This document shows, piece by piece, positions 46,277-57,695 of a DNA stretch of 64,000 nucleotides. Under the pieces are notes generated by a model, which worked only from the letters and a program-made list of their open reading frames with translations, ran no database searches and was not told the DNA's origin. Location: contig OX424561.1 of assembly GCA_949152475.1 (NCBI GenBank), positions 20,206,481 to 20,270,480 of the forward strand. The letters run 5' to 3'. The DNA comes from Terebella lapidaria. Its lineage: Eukaryota; Annelida; Polychaeta; Terebellida; Terebellidae. Position numbers and translations under genes: made by a program. Numbering within the stretch: position 1 is the first letter of the stretch; every line of letters begins with the position of its first letter.

Positions 46277-47649
46277 CTAGCTCATGACTTCACTCTTTTT
46301 CTCTGGAGGTTTCAAGTGCTCCGGTATTTTTTCAATTCGGTGCTGAAAATAGAAACAAAGGATTCACAATCATATTTCCATATTGTACACCAGGTTAACA
46401 TGGAAAACAATGTATTGAGAAAATGTAAGTTACTCCTATAGCTTGACTGATATGTACAAACAGTACGCCTGTAGATGTACATCACATGCTACTGTTTTGT
46501 TGAATACCTTGGTGACTTTCATGGCCATTCCCTCAGGCAGGTTCCTCTGAATGTACTCCAGGAAAGTGTCGGCCGTTGAACCAGTTAGACGCTTGAACTG
46601 AGAGATAAAAGACATATTCATCATCAAAATCTAATTTTACTTTTGCATCCATGTACACGATATTTGTCAGACGTAGCCACTCAACTGACCTCAAAGCATT
46701 TGTAATGTGTTCTGGTCTCGTACTGCACGAAATGTTTCTTGTAAACGTGGACAGACTTCAGCATGCTCCATCTTTTGATCTCTCTTCGCGGAGTTCTTCT
46801 GTGGAAGTTATTGGTATAATCAGAAATTCAGAACGAGAGATGCATTTCCAGGATAATGTCAGTCATTGAATAGAGGCCTCACAATATCCATGTCATGAAC
46901 GTACTCTAGCGAAATATGAATCTACTCCCATGTGCATACACCATATATTATGAATCATTTAAGTTGGAGCTTTACATATAAAGGAGAGCTCACATGTTCT
47001 CTAATGTCAGATCCAGTTCATGTGCTGCCAACTTGACAAACTTCGTGTAGCTGGCAATGACTGCAGGATCATGCCCCTTCACTTCAATCTCCAACGTCTT
47101 ATACAACGAGTCCGGCTCGGGTTTCTGAAGGGTTCAAGTGTTACATACATTATGCCTACATATATCATGTATATTGATTGCACACATTCATCAGCAACCA
47201 CAGACTTTTCCGAAAACTCACCTGCACTGCTGTTGAAAAGTGATTGTGGATTTTCGAGACCGCTGGGTGTAGATCGATATTTTCTCTGGAAACAGAGAGC
47301 AAATTGCAGTGTTGTATCATTCATCAGAATATAGAACAGGAGTGGTAATTGTAGTAGTAAGCATACAAAACAATGGTTCGCATATTGTGAGGATGAATAA
47401 GCACATACTGATATCAAACAAATACAAGAGATGATCTTTTTGAACTACAGTGTATACGTATTTACCGATAAACAAATCATTTAGAGTGTTCCAAATTCCA
47501 CAATAAATTTCAGTGTTCCTAAATCATGTAAATTGTCATAATTTTGGCAGTCATGTCCAAGAAGATTGAATTCATACATACTGGACAAGTGCTTGCTTGA
47601 AAGGAGATCCACAATGAGCAGCCGAATACCGAGTACAGATCGGAACCTC
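46277..47649 (-). CDS. MRPS10: Mitochondrial small-subunit ribosomal protein S10 (6 exons seen, first exon missing)
   Basis: Exons 47582-47649, 47222-47285, 46994-47124, 46690-46798, 46508-46597 and 46277-46342 join in phase (175 codons plus stop). The sequence matches vertebrate MRPS10 closely in [46 protein letters not shown] and PEHLKPPE, with the usual N-side [11 protein letters not shown] block. It belongs to the head of the mitochondrial small ribosomal subunit. The first exon seen starts in phase 0 with [12 protein letters not shown], so a further exon with the start Met and part of the targeting peptide must lie to the right; I could not identify it. It is convergent with the CARD gene. 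Confidence 0.9.
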
Positions 47650-48511
47650 CTGGAAATATCAAAACAACACATATTGATCACCTTTTTCTTACACTCATAC
47701 ACGAACCAGTCCTTGTTCATTATACTGTGTTTTACTGATAATACTGTTAATTACATTATAATTATGATCAGTTGGGGTAATGCCAAAAAAAAGGCCATTA
47801 TTCAATGCTCAATGTCACTCAGTCACTTTCATTGCAACATGTGCAAGTGACCACACGAGTAGTTGAGTAGTTTGATCTTATTATACATGTACATACATGT
47901 ATGTAGTTATCTCATAATCAACCCTCCTCATCACCTTCATTTGGAATATTTCAAGAAATATATGAAACACACCGATTTTAATTAATTGAGCATCTGTGGC
48001 AAACATGAGAAACTGTGAATTTTCTTGTTCAAAATATGGGTGCATAAGAACACAGAAATGGGCATGAATTGCAGAAACGGAGTAGAGTATGTAGAAACAA
48101 GGCCGGTTGGGGCAGAAACGGCTGTTTACTACCACAAAAGCAAGTTCTTTAATGTATTTTTGGTGTAAAGATGATATTAACCGGGAAACCTATTCTTACT
48201 TCCATCGTTGTTGTGTAGGCCTAAACTCATCAGCGTCACCATTCTTTAGCTATACAATGTCCCATCACACACAGGGTGACAGCTCTGTGGCAGCTCATCA
48301 TTAGCCTGCGCTGTCACTCAACAGTGTCTGTGTCTACCTCTACTTACCTGTAGCTGTGTTTACATGCCTATTTTATTGTTATTTTTTACTCTTCTTTGGA
48401 ATGCAATAAACATTTATGAATAGGCCTACACTTGTATTCTTTTTATTAAATTTCACGCAATACATATTTTTTCATTTATAAATACACTTGGGTTTTTTTT
48501 CAATTGTTAGG

Positions 48512-48585
<74 letters not shown>

Positions 48586-49470
48586 TTATATAATATATAC
48601 GAGATTTATATTTGTATCTCATCCTCATCAGCTTAATCGGTCTGCGGATGGATGATCAGTCAGAAAACAACATATAAACATCTGTGAATGAAGAATGATG
48701 AAGAACACAGACATTTATGTAACACTGGTTTACATTCAATATATTTCTACTGAAGAATAACTGGAGCACATGTGGGATAAAGTGCCACTCGGGGCAAATG
48801 TGTGATCGACCGATCAACACCATGCTTATGCTATCTGCACCATGTGAACAGTTTTGAAGCAATCACAGCCTATATCTCAGATTACCCACGTTATTGTACA
48901 AGCAATCCGAATAGTGTTGCAAAATTACTGTATTTAAAAAAACTTCATTTGGATGCACAAAACGGCCTGTTTCTGACCATAGCTGACCCGTTTCTGCATT
49001 CTCAGCTCCGTTTCTGCAAATCTGGCCGTTTCTGTTTTTCGTTCTCTTCTAAGAAAGGAGCAATGAACATTCGGAGCACATGTTCAATTTAGTGCGCAAT
49101 TCTGTTTCTTCATGATAATCAATAATGATGAGTTTATCAGCAGCACAAAATGATAATCGCAGATAAAAAGAACACATGATGTGTCATAGTAAACAATTTT
49201 CCATCATAACCAATTGTCATTCCGGATCTTAACTATAGGAAATCAGCTGGGAATGAAATTGCCCACTCTATTGTACATGTGAGCTGAACATTCAAAATCA
49301 TTATCACCTGTTTATATTGGAATGGCTGAAGGGGGTGTTTGGTCTGCAGGTGTACTGACAATGAATTTCACTATCCCCAGTGCAGAATCAAACAAGACAA
49401 TGAAAATTACAATATAGTTACATAGCAACCTAGACAATGCACCCAGTTTCGTTGGGACTATTATTAGTAT
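47650..49470. other. Region right of the S10m exons
   Basis: The missing first S10m exon and promoter should lie here. A (TA)n run occupies about 48516-48583. Diverged inverted blocks with repeated CCGTTTCTGC words lie on both sides (about 48040-48130 and 48960-49050). No other gene is recognised. Confidence 0.5.
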
Positions 49471-49471
49471 A

Positions 49472-50610
49472 AAAGGGGCACTATATGGGACTCCGTTTTT
49501 AGGGGATTTCCAGATTTGTCGGCCGACGCTGTTTTATTTATAGAACAATAGGTCAGATTACGTTTTTGTCCCAGGATCTCTGCGGAGCAAATTGTCAGAT
49601 CAGCCAGGTCGGCTCGTCAGTGTCCTAGGTCAAAAACGTCATCTGACGATTTGTTCTATAAATAGTGCTCAGTTTATAATACAATATTTGAAGTACACAT
49701 AAATTATGGTTTATTAGCCTGGGGGAATTCCATACATGTTGATAAAATTTTTAGATTACAAAAGCGCGCTATCCACATTATCAACAATAAACATTACCGA
49801 TCACACACTGACCCTCTCTTTAAAGCCGATGAAATTCTAAAAGTAACGGACCTGTATCATCTACAAGTGCTTATGTTTATGTATGACCATAAAAACAACA
49901 ATCTCCAAAAATCATTTGAACATTTTGCAAGAACAAACATTGTTCTAAAATCTAAATTGACTAGACAGGCACATTTATATTTCACTCCGCGACCAAGAAC
50001 AACTTTTAGCTCTAAATTACCTAATTATTCTTTCCCTAGGCTATGGAACACTTATGATGAATCGTTATCACGCTTTAAATACAAAAACCGAAAGACCTTC
50101 CGTGAGTTTTTGAAAACACATTTTATATCACTTTACGATAACAACATACTCTGTCAAAATCGGTACTGTAAAGATTGTCGCACTTAATAATTTAATATTG
50201 AACATTTTGCCTCGACATTTACTTAGACTGTACCTGCCCCACGTGTGCTGCCGCCGCCTGCGTCCACACCACACAGTACCTGCCGCTCCCTGCCTCTGAT
50301 CGAGATCACATAAGTCTTTTTTTTTTCTGTTACTGTTTCTTTAGTTATTTTTCTTATCATTTAGAGACTTTCTGTTTCTATTATTATTTTTTCTCACCTC
50401 AATTTTTTTCAGTTATTTTTTTTCAGGGCACCACAGGAAGACAGCTTTACCAAGCTATGTGGTGACCCGGCTATTTCGTTATTTGTAATAAGTGTTGTGT
50501 ATCATAGTTATATAGCCGAATAAATTTGATTTGATTTGATTTAGCAGCGTCGGGAGAAAAATCTTGGAAATCCCCTAAAAACAAAATCCCATATAGTGGC
50601 CCTTTAATCA
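49472..50610. mobile_element. Hairpin element interrupted by a LINE
   Basis: The left arm (49472-49535, GGCACTATATGGGACT, TTTTAGGGGATTTCCA, CCGACGCTG) returns inverted at 50543-50610 (CAGCGTCGGGAG, TGGAAATCCCCTAAAA, CCATATAGTGGCCC). A second inner pair, TATTTATAGAACAA and TTGTTCTATAAATA, lies at about 49535-49670. The LINE fragment sits between the inner pair and the right arm. Confidence 0.75.
49685..50542 (+). mobile_element. 5'-truncated LINE, 3' end of the reverse transcriptase gene
   Basis: An open frame to 50187 reads YGLLAWGNS, LQKRAIHIINNKHYRSHTDP, LKVTDLYHLQVLMFMYDH, FTPRPRTTF and FPRLWNTYDESLS, ending at a TAA. This is the thumb and C-terminal tail typical of jockey/CR1-type non-LTR retrotransposons of invertebrates. 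The 3' UTR ends in AATAAATTTGATTTGATTTG, a short tandem tail. Everything upstream of the RT C-terminus is missing, as in dead-on-arrival insertions. Confidence 0.82.
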
Positions 50611-50624
50611 CAATGTTGTCAGAA

Positions 50625-51295
50625 TGACCAGTTGGGAAGAAGGGGTATACGCGACCCGGCCGCACACGCGACCCGGCCGCCCGTTACCTCCCATATATCA
50701 TAGTGCTCGCAGCAGCAGTGTGATCACCTGCATGCATGCATGGACGAACATGCCTGGGTGCCGATTGAAGTGTCGTGGTCTCTGATGCATTGTATGTTTG
50801 AGATGCTCGACTAATCATGTTTAATAGTGTAATAAATAAACCATGTTGATTTACTGAAACTTATCTGATTCAACTGATTCAAACTTATCTGATTCAAACT
50901 ATCATGCGCCTCATATTTAATTCTGGTGGCTGCTTGACAGTTTTCTGCTTTTTTATTGCACTTTTGGTTTTTTGTCTGGTGGCTTCCTTAAATCTGCCTC
51001 CAATCCCTCAACAGTTAAAGGATTCTTCACAGCTTCTGTATACCTTTTTTTGTTGTACGTGGCGAATGGATGCCATGCAGTAATCTAGTACTTTAGTGCT
51101 AGCTGAGCGCTATGATATACGACATTACGAGAGGTAACGGGCGGCCGGGTCGCCAATGGGCATATATGTCACCAAATGGGATTCTTTTGGTGGCATATAT
51201 GTGTCAATGGGCAAACATGCCACCAAATGGGATTCTTTTGGTGGCATATATGTCAATGGGCAAACATGCCACCAAATGGGATTATTCCCAACTGA
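50625..51295. mobile_element. GC-rich-ended hairpin element with internal tandem repeats
   Basis: The left arm has CAGTTGGGAAGAAGGGG, CGACCCGGCCGCCCGTTACC and ATATCATAGTGCTC near 50630-50725. The right arm returns GAGCGCTATGATATAC, GGTAACGGGCGGCCGGGTCG (about 51105-51152) and CCCAACTG near 51288. Between the GC-rich block and the right end lie about three copies of a 45-50-bp unit, CATATATGTCAATGGGCAAA plus CATGCCACCAAATGGGATT (about 51155-51285). Confidence 0.65.
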
Positions 51296-52499
51296 TGTCG
51301 TGATGACCCGACTTTGAAGTTTGAGCGATAATGGAGTAATGTTCTCATTCATGTGAAGAATACAATCTGAATGGGCGACTCGTAATGAAACGCCTTCAAA
51401 AAATTTTCACACAGTCATGAGAATATCATAATTAATCAGCAATAGTTACTGTTACCGAACATTTCCTATAAATATTGCGAAGTACAAAATAACTCCGGCT
51501 AATGGGCGCCGCCATTTTTTCCAAATGATAAAAAGCGTCACGAATTTGTAGAACGATTATACACTCTTCGTGTAAGGTTTCTCGTAAATCACGGGAGGTG
51601 GGGGGGGGGGAGTGGGACGAGAGAGGGAGGAGTAATCTAGGGGGTCGTAAATAGTCGGGAAGTCTGGTTTTTAATACTCTTGCTTCGAACATTGATGTTT
51701 CCATATTTTAGTAACCGTCGAAAACTACAATTTTCGAAGCGATGTTTCATACATCAACGATAAAATTCAGCAGGTAGGCCTATATCACGAATTATGTAAT
51801 CCAAATACGTAATCTATCGTAAGTTTAGGCCAACCTGGTAAAGTGATAACGAGATCTAGATCTATAACAAAAATAAATGGGCATACTATTCAACCCCACA
51901 ATCCCAGTAGATCTAGTTTCCCTGAAACTATTCACTTCAAGTACACATATCGATGGTTGAAAAACTGTTCGATTTTGACAATGAACATTTTATGATATCC
52001 AAGTTATTCCTGGGAGAGACACCGAATATTTGATGATATATAACTTGAGGCATCAACTTGAAGTTGCAATAAAATTTCCACAACAAAATAATCAGATATT
52101 CACATGGCAACTGATTTTTCATTTTCTGTTGTAAATGGCCTAAAGATGTGGTTGTAAATGGCCATATCGAATATTCCATAAACATGAGAGACAATGTGAA
52201 CGAAAAAGCTTATAAGGGTCATATGACTTTTTTATTCCGAAATTGGCATTTTTAACCCTTAATAGCACATCATGGAGCCTCGGAGGCCCCACTCGATTAA
52301 TGTTGGCTCACCCCCATCATTGCTTACCAGGGCAATATAACTTAAGATATTCCTGCAACTATCACCTACCATTGTTGCTATGATTTTAGGTACCACCAGG
52401 TCAAAGCTAATTCAACGTAATACGTCATTTTATACAAGCACCCCCTTACCAATGGGGGTCTGACATTATTATATATATTATATTATTATTATTATACGT
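51296..52499. other. Intergenic stretch
   Basis: No gene is recognised. A G-run lies at 51600-51612. The rest is AT-rich unique DNA with TATTAT repeats near 52465-52495. Confidence 0.45.
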
Positions 52500-52509
52500 G
52501 GTTCCCGAG

Positions 52510-55500
52510 TAGTTGCAGATTCCTCCTTTTGCTGCCTCTTGTCATTGTGGGGATGCTCGAGCTCCCCTGGCTGCTCGCCAAAACCACTCCCAATCACCAG
52601 ACTCCTCTCAACATCTTCCATTCCGTTGTGCTCCACCGACGCCCGCTGGTGGGCCCGTCATGGAGCTGGCGCTGGAGGTCAGCGTATTTCTGGGTATGAT
52701 ATTTGCACCCTTGCCTCTCGCACACAAGGATTCACGGCTTCTCATGGACCTCCCTCCTGTTCCTTCTGAAGTTCTTCTTTGGGATGATGGCTTCGCTCTG
52801 GCCACATCTGGTTGGCTATGCTCCGGCGTCATCTTTGGATCAACAGTTAGCCTGTATACATCTGCCATGATGACTCCTTGTAGGTCATCGACTTTCCGTT
52901 TCAACTTCTCTTCTGCAATCTTCAGCTGCAAACCTGGTCTTTTATGGGCTCGTTTATACATACAAAGTTTGTCCGTCACCATTTCTGCAGAGGTCTTTAT
53001 TCCGTATCTACAGATGTCCATTCTCCACTGCTGACTCCAGACTAATGCCTCCAGACTCGGCACATTTCCCTGTTAGACCGCCACCTGAGCAACGTCTCTC
53101 TCATCCTCCACCGGAGCCAGTAGCTCTGGGCGCCAGGTTGAGGCTTCCTTGCACTGCACATCAAGCAGGCTCCCCATCGGGTGTCCACATCTGTTATCAT
53201 CCTACACCAGTGCATCTGTACCTTGATCTTCTGCAGTCTGGCTGACTCCCTGGTGTACTCTGAGATGCCGAGCTTCCATCAAGACCTCTTTCCATGCAGC
53301 ATAAGATATGATGAGCTACAACATTGGGGGTCTTCAGCATTGCGGCTCCAGAGGGTCCTCTGCATCTTCTTCACGAGGGGTATTCTAACCCTGCAGGCAG
53401 TGCAGAGGTCTGAACGTCGACCTCTGCACTCTGCACCTCAAAGTTGATCATCCCCAATCTGTCTCCGCAGAAGTCGTCCTCCTGCTAGAGCCTTCCCTCC
53501 TGTAACTGGAGTGTGGGGAAGAGCCCCAGGAAGCCATCCTAGTCCTCCCCGCTATGGGGGGGGGGAGATGCCTCACTCTTGCAGTGGAACTAGTAACTGG
53601 CAATCCGGGCATCCGAAAAAGCTAACATGCCCTTTGCATCCTTCAAATTCAGAAGCCATTTCGGGGAAACGTGATCGGTCCTGACTAAAATACTCTCACT
53701 TTTTTCGTGGTATAGTAGTTCCTCTGATTGGTACAAAAAGAATAATTGGCATAGGCGATCACTCTCTCATGGCCATTGCGGACATGATAGAGGACTTCAC
53801 CTATGCCGTATCCACTGCATGAGCAGATTTTAGTAGTCCATACAGAACCGGGTGGCTCCATCCTTCTTCCAGACTAGGACTATGGGAAAGGGTCACGGAT
53901 TGTTGCTAGGATCTGTCACCTCAGCTTTCAGTATTTTGTTCACCCCTGCCTTTGTAAGCTGCTGCTTGTAAGGCACTCACCAGAGGGACTGCTTGATGGG
54001 TCGGTGATCTCCTGTATCAATCACATTACACTGGTGACGTTCGTCAGAGTTTCCCGTCTTCTGCTGTGAATACAATCATTCATGTAGTTCATGATCAGGT
54101 TGCGGAGGTCAGAGAAAAAGTTGGAGGCACACGTTGCGGCAGGTGTTTGGCTCATCACCAGCATCACTTCCTCAACCCCTTGTAGTTGCACCATTAGGCT
54201 TCCTCCTGGTATCATCACCTCATGCTCCTCCATGTTGAGGAGACCCACCATCACCTCTTCGCCACTCGCCTCTACCAGGGCTCTTCCCACGTCATATCAT
54301 GGTCAGGGTGGGTTATACAAGGCCCATGCATGGTCGCCTCTACCTCGGTGCCCTCTTGATTACAAGGGAGACCAGGACCTCTAACCTTGGCAGGAGTGGG
54401 ATCCACCACACATAGGCCAAGTACACTTGGCTCTGGTGTCTTACTCAGGAACACTGGCTTCTCGTTTACTCTCATCTTCCCAGTTATCCCCTAGCACTCC
54501 AGACATCCCCACTCGGTTTAAAACCACTTCTGTTGGTACTTCAAAGTCCCACAGAGGGATGATAGTCAGGAGCGTGCCGAGGACATCAAGGTAGTCTCCC
54601 GTTGCAGCATGTAGGAGAACCGTCCAGGTCCTCGGTCTCTCCCTTACATGGTCGGGCAGCACAAAAACATCCACAATGGTGGAAAAAGCACCCATATCAG
54701 CCAGCAGGTTGATCGCTCGTCCCTCCGGGCAGCAGTGGGTGTACCAGGCTAAGGGCTTGGATTTGGTAGCTATATTTACACAGGACAAGGGAAGGTCTGT
54801 ACCCCTCTTGAGTGAGAATCTCTGCACCAGTATTTACAGAAAACAAGGCCCATCATCCCTTTCGAGCGTACCCCTCAGAGTCATATCAACATCAGTATTT
54901 ACCATAAACAGGGAAGGTCCGTACTCCACATTAGGTGAGCCACTCGGAGTCATTATCTTCCATTATGTCTTATCGTCCTTTATTACCATGACTTGTACTT
55001 GCCAGGATCAGGATTTGCAGCATCAGAATTGGGTCCTCCTAGTTAACATGATGTTCCTTGCCCTCTAACTCCTCTTGGCTGGCCTCGTCCTCCAGCTGCT
55101 TCAAGAGAAGCGCCAGACCTCACATATATGTCCTCCAGTCTCTGAGGACACACTGGTCTCAGGCTAACTCAAACTTATTTTGGAGAAAATATCTCCCTTC
55201 CGAGTCACTGGAGTCCATCTCGCCCTCCAGTGGTGGTTTGGGAGTCGACGCTGGACTGACTTGGACAGTTAGTGGCACTGTGTGGTAGTATACCTACCTA
55301 CTGCAGAGGTGGCGCTCCCATCTGCGAAGCCATCGGGGCGATCATCTGCTGTGGAGCATACTTGGACCCTCTCATCTTCAGAGAAGGTACTGCTGCCGTC
55401 ATCGTCCGGCCGCCTCCATACCGTAGGGGCTGACGCCTTACAACCCTCTCTCTTCCTATCACCCTCTCTCGGACTGTAGGGTAGAAGCCAGGAATAGACC
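52510..55500 (-). mobile_element. Broken Ty3/Gypsy fossil
   Basis: Minus-strand protein traces are in Gypsy order from right to left: a protease-like LLADMGAFSTIV region (within 54441-54827) and RT-like traces around 53810-53960. The copy is badly broken, with many breaks, and lacks recognisable LTRs. It is clearly much older than the element at the left edge and looks like a different family. The edges are approximate. Confidence 0.55.
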
Positions 55501-57695
55501 TGGGGATGCCTCACACATTGATGATTCCGTTTTAAGTGACGGCATTTCGCCAGATGTATGGTTGCCTAGGGAGACAACGTGAAGCGATATTGATCCACGG
55601 GCTGGTTTATTTTGCGCGTGTTGAAGTCTGGTTTTGGGAAAAGCAAAAATTCCGATGGTATTTCCCGGGATTTGGAGTAGAGAAAGATTTTGCTGAATGT
55701 ATGCTATGTCGGCAATTGCGATCTGAAAACGAGCTAAATTGACAGGGGTCCTGTTCAACGTCATTTTATGAAAAAATTTGTACTATCATGCTCTATAGTG
55801 ACCTAGATTTTATTGAAGTACTATGATTATACTATCACACCCTGTCAACCGTTAATCCCTATTTTTTTGGGGGGGAAAGGTGAAACGCACATCCGAAGTT
55901 GCCCAATTTAACATTGATTTAAATGCAGCCGATAATTGGTCATATCAACCCTGTAGGCCTTCCTGCAAGAGCCTCCAGTTGGGAAGAAGGTGCTCGGCAC
56001 CTTCCTATCTACATAGCTGGGTCGTTCTTGTCTCTCTGGTATCGATACAAGAATCTCACTATTGCCCAGGAAAGATGTGGGTTTCCCCAGAACTTTCCCC
56101 AACCCAGAGTTGAAACCAAGTTTGGCACATATTTTGAGTTAAATATTCCTTGTGGTGAAAAGTTTGATCTGGCTCCAATTTCGTCATTTTGAGATTTTGT
56201 TCAACTTTTAGGCCTACTTTGAATTTTCACCTGTGGTGAAAATTTCGATCTGGATCCAATTTCGTCATTTTCAGCTGCATTTTTGGCCACATATTTTGAG
56301 TTAAAATATAACTTTTGGTGAAAAGTCATCTTGAGATGCACTTTTGATTAACCTTTACTTCGAATTTCAACTTGAAAACCTAGGTTTGGTACATAGTTTG
56401 AATGGATATAACTCGAAACCAGTTTTGGCACATATATATATAGTTTGAGTGGATATATAGGCTAACTTAAGGTGAAATGTTCAATCTGGCTCCAATTTCG
56501 ACATCTTGAAATGCAACTTTGATCAACTTTCACTTGGAATGTCCACTTGAAAACAAGTTTTCAAATATTTTGATTTGAAATATAACTTTTGGGGAAAAGT
56601 TCAATCTGGCTATCTCTCGAAATGGAAATTCGACATATACATGTAGTGATTTCAGTTACGACCATGAATTTAACCTTCAATGACCTTGAAGGTCAAATCA
56701 CCACTCAGAGTCAAGAGATTTTGTAGTCATTTTATTACGAAATCTGGCTCGCGGCCTCACAAATGAAGTCACACGTGACACGCACCAATTAGAATACAAT
56801 CGTCCGCCGTCACAGCTCCATCGCCGTGGCATGTCCAGGACTGCAGGCTCCTGACTTGGCGGCTCACCGTCAGCGACCACTTTCCGGAAGTCCACTGTCG
56901 CTGACTAACTCCAACTATCTCTCAGCCCTTGCGTATTCTATTAATTGCATTGCTTACCCGCTGACTCCCTTTACAATGTCCCTTTACAATGTGACTTGCG
57001 CAATACCTTTTGCCAACGTGTAGGCCTACTGTAAAATTGAAAAGGCGCAACCATAAGTAGAAAACACATCAATACTCATGGATAACTAGCGGGTCTGACT
57101 GACCATTCAAAATATCCACAGTAAATCGGCATTACATACAGGTTCAGGCAAGTAAATATACTAATATCTCGAACATAAATGACCTTACAACTGTCATGGT
57201 TGAACACCTTTTCTGTGAATCAAATATTGCCGAACAATAGTAATCCCATCCGACAAACAACTCAAAGCATACACCGTCGTAAGGTCACTTGGCAACCAAG
57301 ATCTAAGTCATCCATGGATCGGGTTTATACGTGAACATGAGAGTACACATAGGTACTAATAGTTGGGGCTGTGAATTGCGGATATACACTGTCTGTATGT
57401 TGGTAGAATATACAAATTTTATGAAGTTATGGTTATGGATATACCACACCCAATCTGGTGGACATATGAAACAATAATATACAAGCCAAATCTAAATTTG
57501 TTCCGTGAGCATTTTGAAAAAAAAGTTACATGTAAATTATTGCAATTTACCTACCATATAATAACATACATATAGTGCTCGACATGAAAACAACTACAAC
57601 ACATGTGTTGACAAAGTGACATATGCACGGGTGACAGGCCATAAATGATGTGCAGTCGGTTTCCGGCCTCGGGCGTAGTATCCAGAGTTAAAACT
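55501..57695. other. Intergenic DNA with a degenerate tandem repeat
   Basis: From about 56110 to 56640 diverged units of roughly 110-180 bp share TGGTGAAAAGTTTGATCTGG, CTCCAATTTCGTCATTTTGA and GGCACATATTTTGAGTTAAA. An AGGTCA-bearing tail (TGACCTTGAAGGTCAAATCA at about 56678) follows. No gene is recognised. Confidence 0.5.

Noticed and set aside
47881-48135. Candidate first exon of MRPS10 ending MKVMRR
   Set aside because: A possible donor follows, but the peptide and phase give no convincing targeting sequence, so it was not added.
53181-55068. Several plus-strand frames of 80-130 aa
   Set aside because: They are antisense to the broken Gypsy copy and carry no protein features.
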